A stretch of 64,000 nucleotides of DNA from Miltoncostaea oceani (GCF_018141545.1 NZ_CP064356.1:3485001-3549000); one strand, 5' to 3'; shown: positions 1-9,351, counted from the stretch's first letter. Numbers and translations: made by a program. Notes: generated by a model not told the origin, from the sequence alone.

Positions 1-693
1 CGGCCCCTCGTGTTCCTCGACTACCTCGCCGTCGGACGCCTCGACACCGATCAGGCGCGGGAGCTCGTCGCGTCGGTCGCCGACGCCTGCGCCGCGGTCG
101 GGTGCGCCCTCGCGGGTGGCGAGACGGCGGAGATGCCGGGCCTCTACGCCCCCGGCCACTTCGACCTGGCGGGGTTCGCCTGCGGCGTCGTCGAGCGCTC
201 CGAGATGCTCGGGGCGCACCGCGTGCAGGACGGGGACCTGATCGTCGGCATCCCGTCGTCGGGGATCCACTCGAACGGCTACTCCCTCGTGCGCGCCCTC
301 GTCGCCGACGGGGCACTCGCCCCCGACCCCGACCTGCTGCTCGCGCCCACCCGGCTCTACGTGCGGGACGTCGCGGCGATGACCTCCGCGGGCCTCGCCG
401 TGCGCGCCGCGGCCCACATCACCGGCGGCGGGCTCCCCGAGAACCTGCCGCGTGCCCTGCCCGAGGGCCTCGGCGCCGTCATCGACCCGGCGTCGTGGGA
501 GCCGAACCCCGCGATGCGGGCGGTGCTCGACACCGGCCGGGTCTCGCCCGAGGACGCGTGGGACACGTTCAACATGGGCCTCGGCATGTGCGTCGTCGTC
601 GACCCCGCCGACGCGGCCGCGGCCGCCGCCCTCGCCGACGGCGCCCGCGTCGTCGGGCGGGTCGCCCCCGGAAGGGGCGTCACCCGTGGCTGA
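1..693 (+). CDS. purM: Phosphoribosylformylglycinamidine cyclo-ligase (AIR synthetase), 3' part
   Basis: This is the C-terminal part of PurM, which closes FGAM to AIR with ATP in purine synthesis. The frame is already open at base 1, so the N-terminus lies outside the window; about 230 of the usual 340 residues are present. PurM signatures are visible in order: FLDYLAVGRLD, GGETAEMPGLY, IPSSGIHSNGYSLVR, HITGGGLPENLPR and TFNMGLGM. The stop overlaps the purN start by 8 bases, so the two are very likely co-translated in the purMNH operon. Identity is secure. Confidence 0.96.
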   Translation, partial: RPLVFLDYLAVGRLDTDQARELVASVADACAAVGCALAGGETAEMPGLYAPGHFDLAGFACGVVERSEMLGAHRVQDGDLIVGIPSSGIHSNGYSLVRALVADGALAPDPDLLLAPTRLYVRDVAAMTSAGLAVRAAAHITGGGLPENLPRALPEGLGAVIDPASWEPNPAMRAVLDTGRVSPEDAWDTFNMGLGMCVVVDPADAAAAAALADGARVVGRVAPGRGVTRG

Positions 694-1315
694 CCCCTAC
701 CGCATCGTCGTGCTCGCGTCGGGCAGCGGGTCGAACCTGCAGAGCCTGATCGACACCGTCCACGCGCCCGGCGGCACCGAGATCGTCCTCGTCGTCGGCT
801 CCCGCGACGGCATCGTCGCGCTCGACCGCGCCACCGCCGCGGGGATCCCCGTCGCCGTCGTCACCCTGTCCGGGCGCGACCGGCAGGAGCGCGACGTCGA
901 GCTCGCCCACGTCGTCGCCGAGGCACGTCCCGACCTCGTCGTCCTCGCGGGCTGGATGAGCATCCTCACCGGCGCGTTCCTCGACCGCTTCCCCGACCGG
1001 GTCGTGAACCTCCACCCCTCGCTGCTGCCGTCGTTCCCCGGGCTCCACGCGATCCGCCAGGCCCTCGACTGGGGCGTCCGCTGGACGGGGGTCACGGTGC
1101 ACTACGCGGAGGAGGTCGTCGACGGCGGTCCGGCCATCCTGCAGGAGCCGGTACCCGTGTTGTACGGTGACGACGAAGAGGCGCTCACCGCGCGGATCCG
1201 CGAGGTGGAGCACCGTCTCGTGCCCGAGACGGTGCGCCTGTTCGCCGCCGGCAGGGTGCACCGCGATCCCACGGACCGGCGGAAGGTCCTGATCAGTCCC
1301 GTGGAGGTCGAGTGA
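686..1315 (+). CDS. purN: Phosphoribosylglycinamide formyltransferase
   Basis: PurN transfers the formyl group of 10-formyl-THF to GAR, the third step of purine synthesis. The GTG at 686 gives 209 residues, the normal family length, and an N-terminus that enters the Rossmann strand and phosphate loop GSGSNLQ directly. The catalytic Asn-His motif NLHPSLLPSFPG lies near residues 108-119 and the folate-side region GVTVHYAEEVVDGG near 134-147. The longer open frame upstream overlaps purM out of frame and is rejected. The TGA stop overlaps the GTG start of purH (GTGA). Confidence 0.95.
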   Translation: MADPYRIVVLASGSGSNLQSLIDTVHAPGGTEIVLVVGSRDGIVALDRATAAGIPVAVVTLSGRDRQERDVELAHVVAEARPDLVVLAGWMSILTGAFLDRFPDRVVNLHPSLLPSFPGLHAIRQALDWGVRWTGVTVHYAEEVVDGGPAILQEPVPVLYGDDEEALTARIREVEHRLVPETVRLFAAGRVHRDPTDRRKVLISPVEVE

Positions 1316-2859
1316 GGGTCTCGCGTGCGCTCGTCTCGGTCTCGGACAAGACCGGGCTGGAGGACTTCGCCCGCGGTCTCGCCGACGCCGGCATCACCAT
1401 CGTCTCGACCGGCGGGACCGCCGAGTCGCTGCGGTCATGGGGGATCGACGTCGTCGCCGTCGACGAGGTCACCGGCCACCCCGAGATCATGGGCGGGCGC
1501 GTCAAGACGCTCCACCCCCGCATCCACGGCGGCATCCTGGGGCGCGCCGGCCACGAGGGCGACGCCCGCGAGATGGCCGAGAACGGCATCGAGCCGATCG
1601 ACCTCGTCGTCGTGAACCTCTACCCGTTCGAGGAGTGGGCGCGCCGGCGCGGCGTCTCCGACGACGAGCTGATCGAGCAGATCGACATCGGCGGGCCGAC
1701 CCTCATCCGGGCGGCCGCGAAGAACCACTCCCGCGTCGGCGTGGTGACCTCGCCCGACCAGTACGCGGAGGTCCTCGGCGAGCTCGCCGCGGGCGACGGC
1801 GAGCTGTCCCCCGCGCTGCGGCGCCGCCTCGCCGGCGCCGCCTTCCTGCGCACCGCCTCCTACGACGCCGCGATCTCGTCGTGGTTCGCCGAGGCGGACG
1901 AGGACGAGGGGTTCCCCGCATCCCTCCTGATGGGCTTCGACAAGGCGATGGACCTCTCGTACGGGGAGAACCCGCACCAGCGCGGCGCGTACTACACCGA
2001 GCGCGGCGCCCGCACCCACCTCCTCGCCCGCGTCGAGCAGCTCCACGGCAAGGCCCTCTCGTTCAACAACCTGTTCGACCTGGACGCCGCCCGCGGCGTC
2101 CTCGCGGAGTTCGAGCTGCCGGCCTGCGTGATCGTGAAGCACAACAACCCGTGCGGCGTCGCCGTCGGCAGCGACGTGCGCACCGCCTACGAGCGGGCCC
2201 GCGACTGCGACCCCGTCTCCGCCTACGGCGGCGTGATCGCGGTGAACCGCCCCGTCGACCCGGAGCTCGGCGAGCTGCTCGCCGGGACGTTCGTGGAGGT
2301 GCTCTGCGCCCCCGGCTTCGACGAGGCGGCCCTCGCGTCCCTCACCCGCAAGCCGAACACCCGCCTCATGCTGAACGACGAGCGCCGCCGCACGAACGCC
2401 GGCGAGCGCGACCTGCGCCGGGTCGTCGGCGGCGTGCTGGTGCAGGACCGCGACGCCGAGAGCGAGGACCGGTCCGGCATGACCGTCGTCACCGACCGGG
2501 CGCCGACCGAGGCCGAGTGGGGGGACCTGCTGTTCGCGTGGCGGGTCGCCAAGCACGTCAAGAGCAACGCGATCGTGCTGGCGCGCGACCTCGTCACCGT
2601 CGGGGTCGGCGCCGGCCAGATGAGCCGCGTCGACTCGGTGCGCCTCTCCCTCGACAAGGCCCAGTCGCCCGTCGCGGGCGCCGTGCTCGCCAGCGACGCG
2701 TTCTTCCCGTTCGCCGACGGCCCCGAGGCCGCGGTGCGGGCGGGGGTCACCGCCATCATCCAGCCCGGTGGCTCCATCCGCGACGACGAGGTGTTCGCCG
2801 CCTGCGACGCCGCGGGCGTCGCGATGGTCGTCACCGGCCGACGCCACTTCCGCCACTGA
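1312..2859 (+). CDS. purH: Bifunctional AICAR transformylase / IMP cyclohydrolase
   Basis: PurH performs the last two steps to IMP. At 515 residues it has the usual length. The N-terminal MGS-like cyclohydrolase domain shows SVSDKTGLEDFARGL, TLHPRIHGGILGR and NLYPF. The C-terminal transformylase domain shows LSYGENPHQRGAYY, VKHNNPCGVAVG with the catalytic Lys-His, DPVSAYGGVIA and the closing TGRRHFRH. The start is a GTG coupled to the purN stop. The stop overlaps the ATG of the next gene by one base (TGATG). Confidence 0.97.
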   Translation: MRVSRALVSVSDKTGLEDFARGLADAGITIVSTGGTAESLRSWGIDVVAVDEVTGHPEIMGGRVKTLHPRIHGGILGRAGHEGDAREMAENGIEPIDLVVVNLYPFEEWARRRGVSDDELIEQIDIGGPTLIRAAAKNHSRVGVVTSPDQYAEVLGELAAGDGELSPALRRRLAGAAFLRTASYDAAISSWFAEADEDEGFPASLLMGFDKAMDLSYGENPHQRGAYYTERGARTHLLARVEQLHGKALSFNNLFDLDAARGVLAEFELPACVIVKHNNPCGVAVGSDVRTAYERARDCDPVSAYGGVIAVNRPVDPELGELLAGTFVEVLCAPGFDEAALASLTRKPNTRLMLNDERRRTNAGERDLRRVVGGVLVQDRDAESEDRSGMTVVTDRAPTEAEWGDLLFAWRVAKHVKSNAIVLARDLVTVGVGAGQMSRVDSVRLSLDKAQSPVAGAVLASDAFFPFADGPEAAVRAGVTAIIQPGGSIRDDEVFAACDAAGVAMVVTGRRHFRH

Positions 2860-3266
2860 TGCCGGCCTGGGCCCTCACCGTCGACATCGACGCCCCGCCG
2901 GAGGCCGTCTGGCGGTTCATCGGCGACCCGACGACCGTCCCGCAGTGGTACCCCAAGTACGTGGCGTGCGAGGTCGACGGCGACCGCCGCACCCTCCGCA
3001 CGGCGGAGGGCGCCGAGCTGCACGAACGCCTCCTCGAGCGTGACGACGACCGCCGCTTCTACTCGTACTCGGTGGTGTCCGGCGCCCCCGTCGCGTCGCA
3101 CCTCGCCAGCTTCGAGGTGACCGCCGAGGGCACCGGCAGCCGCGTCCGCTGGGCCACCCAGGCCGAGCCGCTCGACCCGGCCGCCGACATCCGCGGCCGC
3201 CTCACGGCGAGCCAGACGGACGCCCTCGACCGGGTCAAGAGGATCGTGGAGGGCGGGACGGCCTAG
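2859..3266 (+). CDS. SRPBCC (START/Bet v1-like) family protein
   Basis: This 135-residue protein has the helix-grip signature of the polyketide cyclase/SRPBCC superfamily: an opening strand TVDIDAPPEAVWRFIGDP, then WYPKYV, and a final long helix TASQTDALDRVKRIVEG. Such proteins bind hydrophobic ligands in a cavity; no ligand can be read from the sequence. It starts on the last base of the purH stop, so it is the promoter-distal gene of the purine operon, with no obvious link to purine synthesis. Confidence 0.75.
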   Translation: MPAWALTVDIDAPPEAVWRFIGDPTTVPQWYPKYVACEVDGDRRTLRTAEGAELHERLLERDDDRRFYSYSVVSGAPVASHLASFEVTAEGTGSRVRWATQAEPLDPAADIRGRLTASQTDALDRVKRIVEGGTA

Positions 3267-3333
3267 CGGCCCCCGCCCCCGCCGGACCGGCACACCCGCG
3301 ACGGGTCCCCCGGCCCCGGGTCGGGCCAGCGCC

Positions 3334-3339
3334 TACCCT
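3334..3339 (+). promoter_or_regulatory. -10 element TACCCT, leaderless start
   Basis: TACCCT fits the actinobacterial TANNNT -10 element. It ends 6 bases before ATG 3346, so transcription should start at or next to the start codon. No Shine-Dalgarno sequence precedes that ATG. Confidence 0.6.
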
Positions 3340-3345
3340 GTGGCC

Positions 3346-4539
3346 ATGCGCGTCCTCGCCGCCCTGCTGGTCGCCCTGGTCGCCGTGGTCGCGCCCGCCG
3401 CGGCCACGGCCGCGCCGCCCCCGGACCTCTCGCAGGACCCCCTCGACCGCGCCGCCCTCCTGACGCTGCCGAGCATCTACCGGGTGACGGTCACCTACGA
3501 CGTCCCGGCGCTCGTCGCGGCCGACGGGACGCGCCTGCCCCTCGGGGCGAAGGCGCGGCGGATCGTGGAGAGCGGCACGGCGTTCGGCGTCTCCACCGGC
3601 GGGTGGCTCGCGACGGCCCGGCACGTCGTCGCCCCCGGCGACGACACCCTCGCCGCGATGGCGTACCGCAACCACCTCATCTACACCGGGCGGGCGCACT
3701 CCGACGCCGCGGTCGACGCCTACCTGGAGCGCACCGGCGCGCGACCGGCGGGCGCCCGGCGGGTGCGCGTCGACGTCACCCAGGCGGACGCCGGGGCCGG
3801 GGCGCGCGCCTCGCGGACCTGGCAGCCGGTGAGGATCGTGCCGAGCCCGACCGCCGACCTCGCGCTCGTGCGCGTCGTCGCCCGCGGCGCGCCCGCGCTG
3901 CCCCTCGACGAGTCGGCCAGCATCGGCACCCCCGTCATCTCGGTCGGCTTCGGGCGGGCGTCCGCCATCCACTCCGCCGGCGACGGCCTCGGCGAGCTGG
4001 AGCCGGCGATCCGCCGCGGCAGCCTGAGCCGCACCGGGACGCTCGAGGACGAGACGCCGGTGCGGCAGGCGATCGCGATCTCCGTCGCGGTGCAGGGCGG
4101 CGACTCCGGCGCCCCCGTCGTCGACGGGGAGGGCCGCGTCCGCGGGATCGTCATCCAGTCCACCCGCTCCGGCGGGATCGCGGAGCGGGCCACGGAGCTG
4201 CGCCAGCTCATGCAGACGGCGGGGGTCACGCCCACCACCGGACGGGCGGCCGCCGCCTTCCGGCAGGGGATGGAGGCCCTGTGGCGCCTCGACCCCGGCG
4301 CCGCGGAGGCCGCCTTCGACGCCACCCTGATCGCGTTCCCCGTTCACACCCTCGCCGCGACGGAGCGGACCCGCGCCGAGGAGCTCGCCGACGCCCGCAT
4401 CCGGCTCGCCGGCGACCGCCGCCCCCAGGGGGTGCTGCTCGGCCTCGGCGTGCTCGCCGCCGTCATCGCCATGGGCTTCGCCGCCGCCCTCCTCGCGCCC
4501 CACGTCCCGCGCCGGGGTCCCTCCCCGCGCGGCCGTTAG
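3346..4539 (+). CDS. Membrane-anchored trypsin-like serine protease
   Basis: This 397-residue protein has a signal peptide (about residues 1-25, ending in an Ala-rich stretch), a chymotrypsin-fold domain and one C-terminal membrane segment (about residues 363-386) with a short basic tail. The catalytic triad is visible as TARHVV (His), ADLALV (Asp) and QGGDSGAPV (Ser). It is probably an extracytoplasmic protease held to the membrane by its C-terminus, unlike HtrA, which is anchored N-terminally and has PDZ domains; none is seen here. The region between the protease domain and the membrane segment, near residues 300-360, is helical and unassigned. I prefer ATG 3346 over GTG 3340 because of the -10 spacing. 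Confidence 0.78.
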   Translation: MRVLAALLVALVAVVAPAAATAAPPPDLSQDPLDRAALLTLPSIYRVTVTYDVPALVAADGTRLPLGAKARRIVESGTAFGVSTGGWLATARHVVAPGDDTLAAMAYRNHLIYTGRAHSDAAVDAYLERTGARPAGARRVRVDVTQADAGAGARASRTWQPVRIVPSPTADLALVRVVARGAPALPLDESASIGTPVISVGFGRASAIHSAGDGLGELEPAIRRGSLSRTGTLEDETPVRQAIAISVAVQGGDSGAPVVDGEGRVRGIVIQSTRSGGIAERATELRQLMQTAGVTPTTGRAAAAFRQGMEALWRLDPGAAEAAFDATLIAFPVHTLAATERTRAEELADARIRLAGDRRPQGVLLGLGVLAAVIAMGFAAALLAPHVPRRGPSPRGR

Positions 4540-4542
4540 GCT
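4537..4542 (+). promoter_or_regulatory. -10 element TAGGCT for ald-ctpE
   Basis: TAGGCT overlaps the stop codon of the protease gene. Predicted transcription would begin near 4549, leaving a leader of about 33 bases that carries the Shine-Dalgarno AGGGGG (4571-4576) five bases before ATG 4582. Confidence 0.45.
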
Positions 4543-4581
4543 AGGACGGCCAGCCGGGGGGTCCGACCGCAGGGGGTGACG

Positions 4582-5661
4582 ATGAGGATCGGCGTGCCGG
4601 CCGAGGTCAAGTCGGACGAGTACCGCGTCGCGCTCACCCCCGCCGGGGCCCTGGAGCTGACGCGACGCGGTCACGAGGTCGTGATCGAGCGGGGCGCGGG
4701 CGCCGGGTCGGGGATCCCCGACGGGGAGTTCACGCGCGTCGGAGCGACCATCGGCGACGCCGCCGACGCGTGGGGCTGCCGCCTGGTGCTGAAGGTGAAG
4801 GAGCCCCAGCCGGAGGAGTTCCGCTTCCTCCAGGACGACCAGATCCTCTTCACCTACCTCCACCTCGCGGCCAGCCCGGGCGTCGCCGACGCCCTCCGCC
4901 GCGCGGGGACGACCGGCATCGCCTACGAGACCGTCGAGGACGGCGCCGGGCGGCTGCCGCTGCTCGCCCCGATGAGCGAGATCGCCGGGCGGCTGGCGGT
5001 GCAGGCGGGCGCGCGGTACCTCGAGCGCCCCCTCGGCGGCCGCGGGGTGCTCCTCGGCGGCGTGGCAGGCGTGGCGCCGGGGTCGGTCGTGGTGATCGGC
5101 GCCGGCATCGTCGGCACGAACGCCGCCCTCGTGGCGATCGGCATGCAGGCCCACGTGACCGTCCTCGACACCGACCTCGACCGGCTCCGCGAGCTGGAGA
5201 TGGTCCTCGGCGGCCGCGTGACGCTGCTCCACTCGACCCGCCTCGCGATCGAGGAGCTGCTGCCGACCGCCGACCTCGTCGTCGGCGCGGTGCTGCTGCC
5301 GGGGGCGCGGGCGCCGCGCGTGGTCACCCGCGACATGCTCGGGATGATGCGCCGCGGGGCGGTCGTCGTGGACGTGGCCGTCGACCAGGGCGGCTGCTTC
5401 GAGACGACGCGGCCGACGACGCACTCCGACCCCGTCTACCTCGTGGACGGGGTCCTGCACTACTGCGTGGCGAACATGCCGGGCGCCGTCCCCGTCACCT
5501 CGACGCGCGCCCTGAACAACGCCACCCTCCCGCACGTCACGTGGCTCGCCGACGAGGGCCTGACCGGCGCGCTCCGGGCGCACCCCGGGCTGCGGCCCGG
5601 CGTCAACGTGCGCGACGGCAAGATCGTCAACGCCGCGGTCGCGGAGGCGCTGGCGAGCTGA
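4582..5661 (+). CDS. ald: Alanine dehydrogenase
   Basis: Ald interconverts L-alanine and pyruvate with NAD and ammonium. The 359-residue product opens with MRIGVPAEVKSDEYRVALTP, including the pyruvate-binding Arg/Lys region, then has KVKEPQPEEF, an NAD-binding Rossmann loop VVIGAGIVGTNAA near residues 172-184, and the C-terminal NNATLPH motif. ATG 4582 is preferred over GTG 4576 because AGGGGG lies five bases upstream of it. The stop overlaps a CTG that begins the next reading frame, so ald and the P-type ATPase appear translationally coupled. Confidence 0.93.
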   Translation: MRIGVPAEVKSDEYRVALTPAGALELTRRGHEVVIERGAGAGSGIPDGEFTRVGATIGDAADAWGCRLVLKVKEPQPEEFRFLQDDQILFTYLHLAASPGVADALRRAGTTGIAYETVEDGAGRLPLLAPMSEIAGRLAVQAGARYLERPLGGRGVLLGGVAGVAPGSVVVIGAGIVGTNAALVAIGMQAHVTVLDTDLDRLRELEMVLGGRVTLLHSTRLAIEELLPTADLVVGAVLLPGARAPRVVTRDMLGMMRRGAVVVDVAVDQGGCFETTRPTTHSDPVYLVDGVLHYCVANMPGAVPVTSTRALNNATLPHVTWLADEGLTGALRAHPGLRPGVNVRDGKIVNAAVAEALAS

Positions 5662-8051
5662 CCGCGACCCTGGAGCTCCCGCCCCCGCAGGAGGGCCTCA
5701 CCCAGCGCGAGGCCGAGCGCCGCCTGGCCGCCCGCGGGGAGGTCGAGGGGCCCGCGACCAGCCGCTCCTGGTCGAGCATCCTGCGGGCGAACCTGCTCAC
5801 GGTCTTCAACGTGACGCTGGTGATCGCCGGCGTCGTCACCCTCGTCTTCGCCGACTGGCGGGACGCCGTCTTCCTCGCGATCCTCCTGCTGAACGCCGGG
5901 ATCGGCATCGGGCAGGAGGCGCGCGCCAAGGCGAGCCTCGACCGGCTCGCCGCCCTCGTCGCCCCGCGGGCGACGGTGGTGCGCGACGGACGCCCCGTCG
6001 TCGTCGACGTGCCCCGGGTGGTCGTCGGCGACCTCGTCACCGTCGGCGCGGGCGACCAGGTCGTCGCCGACGGGCGCCTCGTGCGCAGCGACGGCCTCGG
6101 GGTGGACGAGTCGATCCTCACCGGTGAGGCGGAGCCCGTCGCCCGCGCCGCGGGCGACGAGGTGCGGGCCGGCTCGTTCGCCGCGGAGGGGTCGGGCGCC
6201 TACGTCGCGACCGCCGTCGGCGCGGACACCTACGCCGAGCGGCTCGTCGGCGAGGCGCGGGAGTTCCGGCACCCCCGGTCGCCGCTGGAGCGGGCGCTCG
6301 ACCGGCTCATCCTGATCCTCGGCGTCTCGATGATCCCGCTGGGGCTGCTGCTCGCGTGGTCGCTGATCGAGCAGGACGTCGCGTTCCGGGAGTCCGTCGC
6401 CACCGCCGTCGCCGCCGTCGTCACGCTCGTCCCCGAGGGGCTGGTGCTGCTCGTCGGCGTGACGTACGCCGTCGCGACCCTGCGGATGACCCGCCGCGGC
6501 GCCCTCGCCCAGCAGCTCAACGCCGTCGAGTCGCTCGCCTCCGTCGACGTCATCTGCCTCGACAAGACCGGCACCCTCACCGAGGAGGGCCTCCGGGTCG
6601 AGGCGGTCGTCGCCGCGCCCGGCGTCGACGACGGCGAGCTGTCGACCCTGCTCGGGCGACTCGCCGCGAGCGCGCCCGACCGCAACGCGACCCTCGACGC
6701 CGTCGGGCACGGCATCCCCGGGGTCGCCGAGCCGGTGGAGGCGGCCGTCCCGTTCGCGTCGCGGCGCCGGTGGAGCGGCCTGCGCATCGGCGGCCGGACC
6801 ATCGTCATGGGGGCCCCGGAGCACTTCACGCTCCCCGACGGCCTCGCCGCGCGGGCCGGCGACGAGGCGGCCGCCGGCCGGCGCGTGCTCGCCGTCGCGA
6901 CGGGGGACGTCCCCCTCGCGCTGCCCGACCCCGACGCGCCGCCGCCCGCCGGGCTGACCCCGATCGGCATCGTCGTGCTCGCCGAGGAGCTCCGCCCCGA
7001 CACCCGCGAGACGATCGCCTTCCTCCGCGAGGACGGCATCGACCTTAAGGTGATCTCCGGTGACGCCCCCGCCACCGTCGCGGCGATCGCCGCCGACGCC
7101 GGCGTCCCCGTGCTCGGCGACCCGGTGGACGGGCGCGACCTGCCGCCCGGCGACGCCGAGCTGCGCGAGCTCGTGGCGTCGCGGAGCGTGATCGGCCGCA
7201 TCTCCCCCGACGGCAAGAAGCGGGTCGTGGAGGCGCTCGCCGCCCAGGGCCGGCACGTCGTGATGGTCGGCGACGGCGTCAACGACGTCCCGGCCCTGAA
7301 GGCGGCGCGGCTCGCGATCGCCCAGGGCAGCGGCTCGCAGATGGCCCGCGGCATCGCCGACCTCGTGCTCGTGCGCGACGGGTTCGCGTCGGTGCCGCCG
7401 ATGATCCGCGAGGGGCGCAAGGTGATGCGCAACCTGCAGCGCGTCGCGAAGCTCTTCGTGGCGAAGTCCGTGCTCGCCGCGTTCCTCATCCTCACCGTCG
7501 GCCTGTCGTCCGAGAGCTACCCGTTCCTGCCGCGGCACCTGACCCTCGCGTCGTTCTTCACCATCGGCGTCCCCGCCTTCGTGCTGGCGCTCGCGCCGAG
7601 CACGGGGCCGTGGCGGCCCGCCGGGTTCCTCCGCGACCTCGCCCGCTTCGCGATCCCCGCCGGGACCGCCATCGGGCTCGGCGTCGTCGCGAGCTTCCTC
7701 ATGTCGCTCAACCTGATCGACATGGACCCCGTGCGCGCCCGCACCGTCGCGACGACGGTCCTCGTGACGACGGGGCTCTACCTCGTGGTGGTGCTGGAGA
7801 GCGGAAGCCGCGCGCGGGGCTGGTCGGTCACGGCGCTCTGCGTCGGGCTGCTCGCCCTCTACCTGGTGGTGCTGACGCTGCCCGGGTGGCGGGACTTCTT
7901 CGAGGTGGCCTCCCCCGACCCCGCCATCCTGCTCTGCGCCGCCGCCGGGTCCGCGCTGGCCATGGGGGGCCTCGCGCTCACCGACGAGCGGTTCATCCCC
8001 CGGTTGCCCCTCCCGGAGGGGTGGCGTCGCCCGACCGCCGGCCGGCGATGA
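5658..8051 (+). CDS. ctpE: CtpE-like cation-transporting P-type ATPase
   Basis: This 797-residue P-type ATPase has the length and order of mycobacterial CtpE, a calcium-uptake ATPase. It shows an N-terminal LTQREAERRLAARG helix, actuator motif LTGEAEPV, phosphorylation motif DKTGTLTEEG, hinge GDGVNDVPALK and about ten membrane segments including PEGLVLL. Calcium as substrate is inferred from the family. No ATG, GTG or TTG opens the frame before the conserved N-terminus. The best start is CTG 5658, overlapping the ald stop as CTGA, with GGAGG at 5643-5647. The 3' end overlaps the opposite-strand dsbB-like gene by 59 bases. Confidence 0.82.
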   Translation: MTATLELPPPQEGLTQREAERRLAARGEVEGPATSRSWSSILRANLLTVFNVTLVIAGVVTLVFADWRDAVFLAILLLNAGIGIGQEARAKASLDRLAALVAPRATVVRDGRPVVVDVPRVVVGDLVTVGAGDQVVADGRLVRSDGLGVDESILTGEAEPVARAAGDEVRAGSFAAEGSGAYVATAVGADTYAERLVGEAREFRHPRSPLERALDRLILILGVSMIPLGLLLAWSLIEQDVAFRESVATAVAAVVTLVPEGLVLLVGVTYAVATLRMTRRGALAQQLNAVESLASVDVICLDKTGTLTEEGLRVEAVVAAPGVDDGELSTLLGRLAASAPDRNATLDAVGHGIPGVAEPVEAAVPFASRRRWSGLRIGGRTIVMGAPEHFTLPDGLAARAGDEAAAGRRVLAVATGDVPLALPDPDAPPPAGLTPIGIVVLAEELRPDTRETIAFLREDGIDLKVISGDAPATVAAIAADAGVPVLGDPVDGRDLPPGDAELRELVASRSVIGRISPDGKKRVVEALAAQGRHVVMVGDGVNDVPALKAARLAIAQGSGSQMARGIADLVLVRDGFASVPPMIREGRKVMRNLQRVAKLFVAKSVLAAFLILTVGLSSESYPFLPRHLTLASFFTIGVPAFVLALAPSTGPWRPAGFLRDLARFAIPAGTAIGLGVVASFLMSLNLIDMDPVRARTVATTVLVTTGLYLVVVLESGSRARGWSVTALCVGLLALYLVVLTLPGWRDFFEVASPDPAILLCAAAGSALAMGGLALTDERFIPRLPLPEGWRRPTAGRR

Positions 8052-8577
8052 ACGAGACGACCAGCAGCAGCCCGATCAGCACGAACGCGCTGAGGGCCCC
8101 GACGGGGATCGTCACGTAGCCGAACTCGTCGATCCACCGCGTCGAGCAGGGGATCCCGGCGCGGCAGGTGGCGCTCTCCTTGTCCGGGTTCACCTCGATG
8201 TAGATGTGGTAGATCGAGATCGCCGCCCCGACCACGGGGAAGACCGCCGCGTAGAGCGACACCCGCCGGTCCTTCAGGAGGGCGCCGACCAGCAGGATCA
8301 CCACGAGCGGGTACATGCAGATCCGCTGGTACCAGCAGTACTGGCACGGCGGGTAGTCGGCGATCTCCGAGAAGTAGAGGCTCCCGGCCGTCGCGACCGC
8401 CGCGACGACCCACGCCGCCCACACCGCCTGGCGGGCGACCCCCTCCCACGAGGAGACGAGGGCCGCCCGGGCGCGCGGGCTGACGGCGGCCGCGACGATC
8501 GCGACCGCCAGCAGCACCGCGGCGACCTGGGCCAGGATCGCCAGCGCGGCGAGGGTGGTGTTGACCGTGTCCGTCAC
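7993..8577 (-). CDS. DsbB/BdbC-like disulfide bond oxidoreductase
   Basis: This 194-residue membrane protein has four or five predicted membrane helices and two cysteine pairs: PPCQYCWYQR after the second helix, and CRAGIPC in a later loop. That is the DsbB/BdbC pattern; it reoxidises a DsbA-type partner and passes electrons to quinone, here menaquinone. The likely partner lies 22 bases upstream on the same strand. The start is GTG 8577. The 3' end overlaps the ATPase gene by 59 bases in convergent orientation. Confidence 0.88.
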   Translation of the reverse strand: MTDTVNTTLAALAILAQVAAVLLAVAIVAAAVSPRARAALVSSWEGVARQAVWAAWVVAAVATAGSLYFSEIADYPPCQYCWYQRICMYPLVVILLVGALLKDRRVSLYAAVFPVVGAAISIYHIYIEVNPDKESATCRAGIPCSTRWIDEFGYVTIPVGALSAFVLIGLLLVVSFIAGRRSGDATPPGGATGG

Positions 8578-8599
8578 CGGAGGCGGGGACCGCCCGTCG

Positions 8600-9286
8600 T
8601 CACGATGCGGCCGGCCCGACCGCGGCGATGGCCTCCTCGAACTCCGACAGGTTCCCGGCGCCCTCGATGGTGCGCTCGCCCCGCGGCCCCGTGACCACGA
8701 AGGTCGGGGTCGCGTTCACGTCGTCCTCGTTCGCCGCGTCGCGCCGCTCGAAGAACGCGGTGGCGACGTCGTCGCCGGCGTAGTCGGCGCGCCACTTCTC
8801 GACGTCGAGGCCGAGGCCCGCGACGATCTCCTCCATCAGGCTGTCCGTGAGCCAGTCCTCCGTCTCGGGGCCCTGGTTGGCGTACAGCACCTCGAGGAAC
8901 GGCCACATCGCGTCCTGCATCGCGGCGGCCTCGGCGCCCAGGGCGCCGCGCTCCGAGCTCGCGTTGATGAACGCGATCGGGCGGAACGAGAGCTTCGCGT
9001 CACCGGGCTTCACCACGGCGTCGATCAGCTCCGGGACGATGGTCTCGCTCGCCGACTTGCAGGCCGGGCAGGACGTGTCGCCGTACTCGATGATCTCGAC
9101 CGGCGCGTCCGGCTCGCCGAGGGTGTTCCCCGACTGCGGGATGCCCGCGAACAGGGCCTTCGCGTCGTCGATGCCCTGGACGCCGTCGGAGCCCTCGTCG
9201 TCGCCCCCGAGCAGGCTGACGCCCACCAGCACGGCCACCACCACGACGGCGGCGGCGATCACGCCCATGATGATTCGCTTGTTCAC
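8600..9286 (-). CDS. DsbA-family thiol:disulfide oxidoreductase
   Basis: This 228-residue exported protein has one N-terminal membrane anchor (about residues 5-27), then a DsbA-like thioredoxin domain with active site SCPACKSASE and the cis-proline region NATPTFVV. It should oxidise cysteines in exported proteins and be recycled by the membrane protein encoded just downstream. Start GTG 9286 has a purine-rich GAGAGAGAGG upstream. Local candidates for substrates include the two exported paralogues at 39422 and 40197, each with a conserved Cys pair (inference). Confidence 0.9.
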   Translation of the reverse strand: MNKRIIMGVIAAAVVVVAVLVGVSLLGGDDEGSDGVQGIDDAKALFAGIPQSGNTLGEPDAPVEIIEYGDTSCPACKSASETIVPELIDAVVKPGDAKLSFRPIAFINASSERGALGAEAAAMQDAMWPFLEVLYANQGPETEDWLTDSLMEEIVAGLGLDVEKWRADYAGDDVATAFFERRDAANEDDVNATPTFVVTGPRGERTIEGAGNLSEFEEAIAAVGPAAS

Positions 9287-9351
9287 AGGTCCGGCCTCTC
9301 TCTCACGGATCCACCCCAGGACGCGGGCCGGGTCGAGGCCGGCCCCGGGCG

